The translations under genes were made by a program, and so were the position numbers. Of a stretch of 64,000 nt of DNA, positions 60,101 through 64,000 are shown in pieces. This stretch comes from Dendrobium chrysotoxum. Its lineage: Eukaryota; Streptophyta; Magnoliopsida; Asparagales; Orchidaceae. The stretch lies in NCBI GenBank assembly GCA_019925795.1, contig CM034314.1, forward strand, positions 95,661,264 through 95,725,263, in the 5' to 3' direction. Numbering within the stretch: position 1 is the stretch's first letter; each line of letters opens with the position of its first letter. The notes under the pieces are model-generated. The model made no database searches. It was not told where the DNA came from and was given only the letters and a program-made list of their open reading frames with translations.

Positions 60101-63100
60101 ATGGAGGTTGCTTGGCTTTATAATATTCGGGGAAATGATGTATCCTACAGTCCAGTTGTCCATGCATATGCTATTGTAACGACTGATTTGGCTTTATTCT
60201 ATGTGGACAAGAGGAAGGTGTCTTCTGAGGTCAGTTTTCTCTGTGGGTTCTTATTTGCCATTTTGTCCTTATTCGTTATTTTGTGATTCATATGGATTGT
60301 TTTTAAATATGATTTAAAGATTCTCGCTCTTCAAGTTAAATCACTCACCAAGCAGATTTTTTTTACTCAATTCTATAGTTTTGACACTGTTTTCATGAAA
60401 TTGATAATCTTGTCACTTGGTTGCATGGATTTGAAGTTTATGAACATAAGGGTAGGCTGCATATGTGGAAGCTTAGTTCTTATCTATGACATTGAAATAA
60501 TTTGGTACTAATAATTGACTCTTGGCACTAATTGTCTTTGAACATTGACATAGCAGATTATGCTCTTAGTGCTTTCTCTTATTATGCTTTGTAGTTGATC
60601 CCATGTTGATGGCTTTTATGTAATGGTGGTGATGAATTGAATGTGCACGCAAGTCATGAAAATCTTGAATTTTGTTTTGCATTCACATATATTTGTATCT
60701 TATGATTCATTGAGAGAACTCACATGCGCTACTGGAGGTTAATAATTATACTAAGCTTACACATGATGCCTCTAATCTTTTGATAACATTATTTCCTGGA
60801 ATTTCAATACCAACTGTTTGATTAAGTGTTCTTGACATTGATTCTGAACTAGCTATCACAAACTTTATGCTATTCCTAGATTTGTTTTTAATTTGTAAAC
60901 CCCATCCATCCCAAAATCATATATTTCAATCATGAGCTGTTGTTCTGTTTGTGGTTAAGATGGCGATGGGAATGGCTATGTTTATTTTGTTTTAGAACAT
61001 TAAAAAGGAAAGTGAAAGTGGTGTGTGGTTAAGTTCTATGTTGATTTTATTTTAGTTTCAAATGATGCCGAAGGATTTTATGAGCTCTTTCTGTTCTTTT
61101 CAACTAAGATTCATGCATGAAAAGGGATGCCTTTGTTCCGTCTGTCTTTAAAATTCATGAATGTGCCAAATTATTATTATTTATGTATATTATTGGATGC
61201 AGGTTCATAGTTCTTTGTCTGAAAATGAGATAGAAGTTCGTGAATACAACACTGTTTCTTCTGATGTAAGCTTGTTGGCATCTGGGAAACTAATTAGTTC
61301 GTTTGCCGCTAAAGCTTCTGAAGAAAATGGAGAAAATGTTGTTAACGCAGGACACATTGAAGATGGGTCTCAGGAAAAAAAACTAATATGGTTTGACCCA
61401 GCTTCATGCTGCCTTGCTTTGTACTCAAATTTGAATTCAGATCAAGTTCTTATGCAGCAATCACCTTTGGCCCTGGCAAAAGCTATTAAGGTGTGTTTGA
61501 CATAATTGCAGTTTTAGAAAAGTAAATTATGTGAGCATTGATCAACCATTGACTTGGGCTTACTATTAGAAACGTCATACTTTTAATACAAAGTATTAAA
61601 CCCATTGCATAATATTATATTCAATAGTGTGTAAAGCTAGTCAGAATTCATAAACTGAAGGAAATTAATAATTCTTTTTTCACACCTTATACAATTAGCG
61701 TTGAAAACATGAAATTCATTGGATTATTTTGCTCTGAATGCAATTATATGAACTTGAATGATTGGTTGGTTGGGCTTATAATTCCTCAACTTAGCCTGAT
61801 ACTGGTACAATACTTGGCCAGAGGCATATTAATTACACTATTGCCTTAGATGAAAGATCTTTGATTTGTTTGAAATCTCCAACCAATCTTTTTATCGTTT
61901 ATTAACAGGGAAAATGGCATTTTTGCTGAATTGAACATATTTCTTCTCTCCTTTGTGTGATAAGTTTTTTTTCCTATTAATGGACAAGTTGACAAAAATA
62001 AATATTCTCCATTCATTCATTTTTTTAAATTCTAATCTAACTCGTTATGTCAAATTGAAATCGTTCAAATTTGCAATTGTTTTTCTTTAGTCTGATGGTT
62101 TTATTATAGAAATGATATTTAAAGGCTTTCATAGTGCTAGTAAGTGTTAAATGCTTGGGTACGAAATTCACGGTGTTGAGAAGAAGGCTTTAGTTTTTAA
62201 AATGAAATATTCATAATTTTCTAGGGCAAAAAAGCAGATTATTTTAATTAAAATTGATAGCATTGAATGCAACGCTGAAATGTGGTATTGGTTCCTCATT
62301 AGAGCTTGAATGATACGATCATTATAAATTTTAGCTTTACGAGAAGTTGAAAGAGTAAGAAATTTATTGGCATCCAAGGTCAAAGGTTAAATGGCTTTTG
62401 GAGGGTGATCATAACGCTATTTACTTTCATAAATTTGTTGGTTGGAGAAGAAAATTGAATTTTATTCACAATATTTCTTTGGTGATTATGTTCAAACAGA
62501 CATTTTTTGAGCTTTCTTCTTTTACTACTATAATCTTTTTAGAAATTGAGCTTTGGAGTCATCTTATGGTGGAAAGTCGGAAGCTTTATGCTTGTAATGA
62601 CCCCCTTTCTTCGTTGTCTATATTAGCCTTTTTCTAAGGAGAAATTTTGAAGTGAGGTCTTTTCACTTGGTGCTTCCTAAGTTTTTGGGCCAGATGACAT
62701 TTTTTTCTGTTATATTTTTGAGAGATGTGTGATTTTATTCATCCCGATCTTTTTAGCTATGTTTGAAGATATCTCTATTATAGTAAAAGCTTTGATGATA
62801 TTTTTGAGTTCTTCTCTCAGTTGTTTCAACCCTAGGAAAGTTGATAGTACCCTTCTCAAAGATTTTAAATCTATTAATCTTCTTAACTATGCTTTAAAAA
62901 TATTCACCAAAGCACTTGCCTATAAATTAATTTTTTTTACATTTTATGGCTGAGATGAGCTTTTACTACTGATATGAGTACATTGATTGCATTTTTACAG
63001 TACATGAATTAATTCACTTTTCCATAGAACATAAAAAAGAGTCTCTCAACTTCAAGGTGGATTTTGAAAAGGATTCTGATAGTTTCAAATGAGATTTTTT

Positions 63101-64000
63101 TATTAAATAGCCTTGTGGGATGGTTTTCCCCTCCAAACTTTATCTAGTAGATTATGCGCACTAGCTCACATGCTAATTCTTAGATAATAGTCAATGGGAA
63201 ATTGAAGAGCTTTAAAGGGCTTCATAAAGGTGCTGCTATCTCTCTACTTTTATTCTTCACAAAATGCTTGCTTCTTTAAATGAGTGGATTGATGGTTGTT
63301 GCACTTAATTTGGGTGACCCCCAATTAATAATATTCAATTTGTTGATAACACTTTATTTTTTTCTGGTCCTTCTCCCCAAGTCAATTTTCAAGAATATTT
63401 TATTCATCTTTGAAGAAATATCTTGACTCAAGTCAATATCGCCAAATCTCTCATTATCTATTTATCATGCTCTCTTGAAACTCTTCAATTTAAATATTTA
63501 TGCATTCCTTGAAGCTTTAAATCTCTTCAACGTCCTCTTTGAAATTCTCTCATTGAAAAGATTCAGATGAAACATTTTGTTTGGTAAGGAAACCTTTTGT
63601 CTAAAGGTGGCAAGATTGTTCTTACTTCTTATCAATTACATATTACCATCTACCCCTTTATACAATTTCTCTTATTGATCTATTAGAAGAAACTTCTTGA
63701 AAGGGAGCTAAGGATTGCAATGTTCTTTATCTTATCAATTGGAAGAATCTTTTCAGATCTAATGATGAGGGAGGCGTTGTAAACCAAGCTTATTTTATTG
63801 TTTCTATTTTTGTGACAAGTATTTTGGCAATTCTATCCTCTTGGATTTCTAGTTTGCTATGTTTCTTATTGTTCTGATTTTATTTAGGCGGTTTCAAGGC
63901 TTTTAATTTCTTTTTGCTAAACATTATGTGGAAACTTCAAAATAGTTAAAGCATTATTTTTTTAACAGGATAAATGATCTTTTCAATTATGTCAGAAATC
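51064..64000 (+). CDS. APP1: Xaa-Pro aminopeptidase P (APP1-like), N-terminal half, runs off the window
   Basis: The visible exons are 51064-51159, 51253-51316, 58628-58767, 59692-59976, 60107-60229 and 61203-61490. They total 996 nt and 332 codons, all with GT/AG borders and consistent phase. Recognisable segments are SEYVSDRDKRREFISGFTGSAG (spanning exons 2-3), LLWTDGRYFLQA (residues 64-75), VGIDPWCVS (108-116), VAWLYNIRGNDVSYSPVVHAY (from 196) and SPLALAKAIK at the end of exon 6. Together these are the two creatinase-like N-terminal domains of aminopeptidase P. The M24B pita-bread domain with the metal ligands lies beyond the right edge; plant homologues are about 640 aa. The enzyme removes an N-terminal residue before proline, with manganese, in the cytosol. 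The start is the first in-frame ATG (MASDSLDELRSLM), after a CT-rich leader. Intron 2 is 7.3 kb and repeat-filled; introns 4 and 1 are only 130 and 93 bases. Confidence 0.93.
51253..51316 (+). CDS. APP1: APP1-like exon 2
   Basis: The acceptor is GCACAG. The exon encodes SEYVSDRDKRREFISGFTGS and ends one base into a Gly codon at donor G|GTAAGG. That codon is completed 7.3 kb downstream. Confidence 0.92.
51459..52548 (+). mobile_element. LTR-like repeat unit F
   Basis: Ordered family motifs are present: CCTTGAGCGGGCAAGAATCT, ACAAACTTATAGTCAAATTA, GACGTGCTTATATTCGAATC, AATGGTCTATGATCAAGGGG, a tandem array, CAACTGGGTAAGGCCCCGTA and GGATTTTCCACCTAAAATTC. The unit ends near CAGTCCACAGCACGA. The TATA segment seen in A and B is replaced by AAAAATTAGGCCTCC. 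It sits in APP1 intron 2 in the transcribed orientation. Confidence 0.65.
52010..52265. repeat. Tandem array of about 20-bp units inside LTR-like unit F
   Basis: ACCGCCGACGTTCTTCTCC and variants recur about ten times between the middle and the GGCCCCGTA segment of the unit. The unit length and sequence differ from the arrays in A and B. Confidence 0.7.
53217..53945. repeat. GAGGCGTAAGCCTCAA hairpin-rich repeat
   Basis: Both ends (53217-53275 and 53805-53945) carry TTGAGGCGTAAGCCTCAA-type perfect or near-perfect hairpins in direct and inverted orientation around an unrelated middle. This suggests a non-autonomous element with palindromic ends, but no target duplication was found. Confidence 0.5.
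53531..53620. repeat. 18-bp tandem repeat, five units
   Basis: Five exact-length units of GTAAGAGTAATTTTTATT run head to tail, with three base changes in all. The antisense frame reads a repeated YSYNKN hexapeptide, which is a by-product of the repeat. Confidence 0.92.
54222..54360. repeat. Inverted repeat, left copy (pairs with 57200-57350)
   Basis: AAAATGATCAAAATGATCCC, CTCCAACTATCATAAAGAAT, TTTTGGTCCATTGAGTTCTT and GTGGGACTATTTTGG occur in this order. The inverse of the same series is found at 57200-57350. A shorter inverse segment (CAATGGACCATTTTGATCC) also lies at 54800-54818, right of the LINE fragment. Confidence 0.7.
54411..54765 (+). mobile_element. RTE-type LINE 3' end
   Basis: The translation reads MRMLRWMSGFTLRDMI, then after one stop NEHIREKVGVPPVEVKIRES, RLRWFGHINRPPFDDLVR and KKCRNRPKKICLENIRNDIS. 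This is the C-terminal tail of RTE ORFs. The 3' end ATGTAGCCGACCTCACATA lacks the TTG tail seen in other copies. Confidence 0.85.
56085..56850 (+). pseudogene. Ty3/gypsy gag relic
   Basis: Degenerate frames read AFTEFKNHVATNFS near 56130, and then KCCPYHNDYKHNTESCRSLRALVEQLFKDI at about 56698-56790. The latter matches the C-x2-H-x4-H-x4-C style motif and following helix of plant gypsy Gag proteins. Stops and shifts occur throughout. No pol domain was found next to it. The antisense frames at 56113-56529 and 56605-56946 are shadows. Confidence 0.6.
57200..57350. repeat. Inverted repeat, right copy (pairs with 54222-54360)
   Basis: AGTCCTATCATGGGACTATT, CTTAAGGGACCAAAATGATC, TCCAACTATATTAAAGGATC and AAGGGACCATTTTGAC are the inverse series of the left copy, about 3 kb away. 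Confidence 0.7.
58628..58767 (+). CDS. APP1: APP1-like exon 3
   Basis: Begins by completing the split Gly, then LALITMNEALLWTDGRYFLQ, ending WIVD at donor GAT|GTAATG. Confidence 0.92.
59138..59377. mobile_element. Short TIR element (TAGRGGTGTAA ends) in APP1 intron 3
   Basis: TAGAGGTGTAAACGAGTTGA at the left faces GTTACACCCCTA at the right. The interior is full of GCTTGAGCTTGAGC hexamer iterations and their inverses. The ends look like a hAT-type MITE; no exact target duplication was found. Confidence 0.55.
59692..59976 (+). CDS. APP1: APP1-like exon 4
   Basis: 95 codons in phase 0, from NLQSDAAVGIDPWCVS to ALDE. It carries the end of creatinase domain I and the start of domain II (residues 101-195). 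Confidence 0.93.
60107..60229 (+). CDS. APP1: APP1-like exon 5
   Basis: 41 codons from VAWLYNIRGNDV to KVSSE, acceptor ATGGAG, donor GAG|GTCAGT. The short upstream in-frame ME belongs to the intron. Confidence 0.92.
61203..61490 (+). CDS. APP1: APP1-like exon 6
   Basis: 96 codons from VHSSLSENEIEVREY to LAKAIK, donor AAG|GTGTGT, phase 0. The next exon, with the start of the catalytic domain, was not found before the window ends. Confidence 0.92.
62340..63560 (+). pseudogene. Degenerate L1-type LINE ORF2 in APP1 intron 6
   Basis: Frame-shifted pieces in the right order include EGDHNAIYFHKFVGWRRKLNFI, LKDFKSINLLNYALKIFTKALAYKL, IVNGKLKSFKGLHKGAAISL and NIQFVDNTLFFSGPSPQ. These correspond to the linker, RT fingers, RT palm and the FxDD-like box (here FVDN) of plant L1 elements. 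The catalytic second Asp position is Asn. Multiple stops occur. The remaining text to 64000 has similar but unreadable remnants. Confidence 0.7.

Noticed and set aside
1..64000. A new multi-gene system or biosynthetic cluster
   Set aside because: Only three unrelated housekeeping or regulatory genes are supported; everything else is mobile or unrecognised sequence.

Overview
This is a window of nuclear DNA from a flowering plant. It is strongly AT-rich and contains interrupted genes with canonical GT/AG introns. It also carries Ty1/copia, Ty3/gypsy, RTE-type and L1-type LINE, CACTA, Mutator-like, Tourist-like and tRNA-SINE repeats. The species cannot be named from the sequence. No ribosomal RNA, CRISPR or bacterial gene organisation was seen.

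Three protein-coding genes can be supported by exon assembly. (1) A DeSI-like PPPDE peptidase on the + strand (7168-20710, CDS exons 7168-7378, 9726-10013, 20472-20710; about 245 aa). Its last intron is about 10.46 kb and full of transposon debris. (2) A compact three-exon class I HD-Zip transcription factor on the - strand (23705 down to 22874; 216 aa), closest by motif to the ATHB21/40/53 group. (3) The 5' half of a cytosolic Xaa-Pro aminopeptidase P (APP1-like) on the + strand (51064 to beyond 64000; six exons, 332 codons seen). Its second intron is 7.3 kb and loaded with repeats. The three genes are functionally unrelated and are not an operon or cluster.

Almost everything else is mobile DNA or unrecognised AT-rich sequence. 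1-7000 holds a Mutator-like foldback element with a perfect 9-bp target duplication and two Tourist-like elements around and inside the 5' UTR intron of the DeSI gene. 8000-20000 (DeSI introns) holds a degenerate minisatellite, RTE LINE pieces, a hAT-like element and MITEs. 20700-24500 holds MITEs, a SINE with a perfect 15-bp target duplication, and the HD-Zip gene. 24500-31000 holds LTR-like units carrying different internal tandem arrays. 32000-36200 holds a dead copia element with its reverse transcriptase deleted and a CACTA-like element inserted in it. 36200-50800 holds more repeats, including a 3.5-kb CACTA element with a 3-bp target duplication. 50800-64000 is the APP1 gene with LTR, RTE, gypsy and L1 relics in its introns.

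I did not find a new multi-gene system. The most unusual observations are a repeat family whose six copies share both flanks but carry different tandem arrays in the middle, the nearly full-length inverted-repeat Mutator element, and the very large intron separating the catalytic exons of the DeSI gene from its tail exon.
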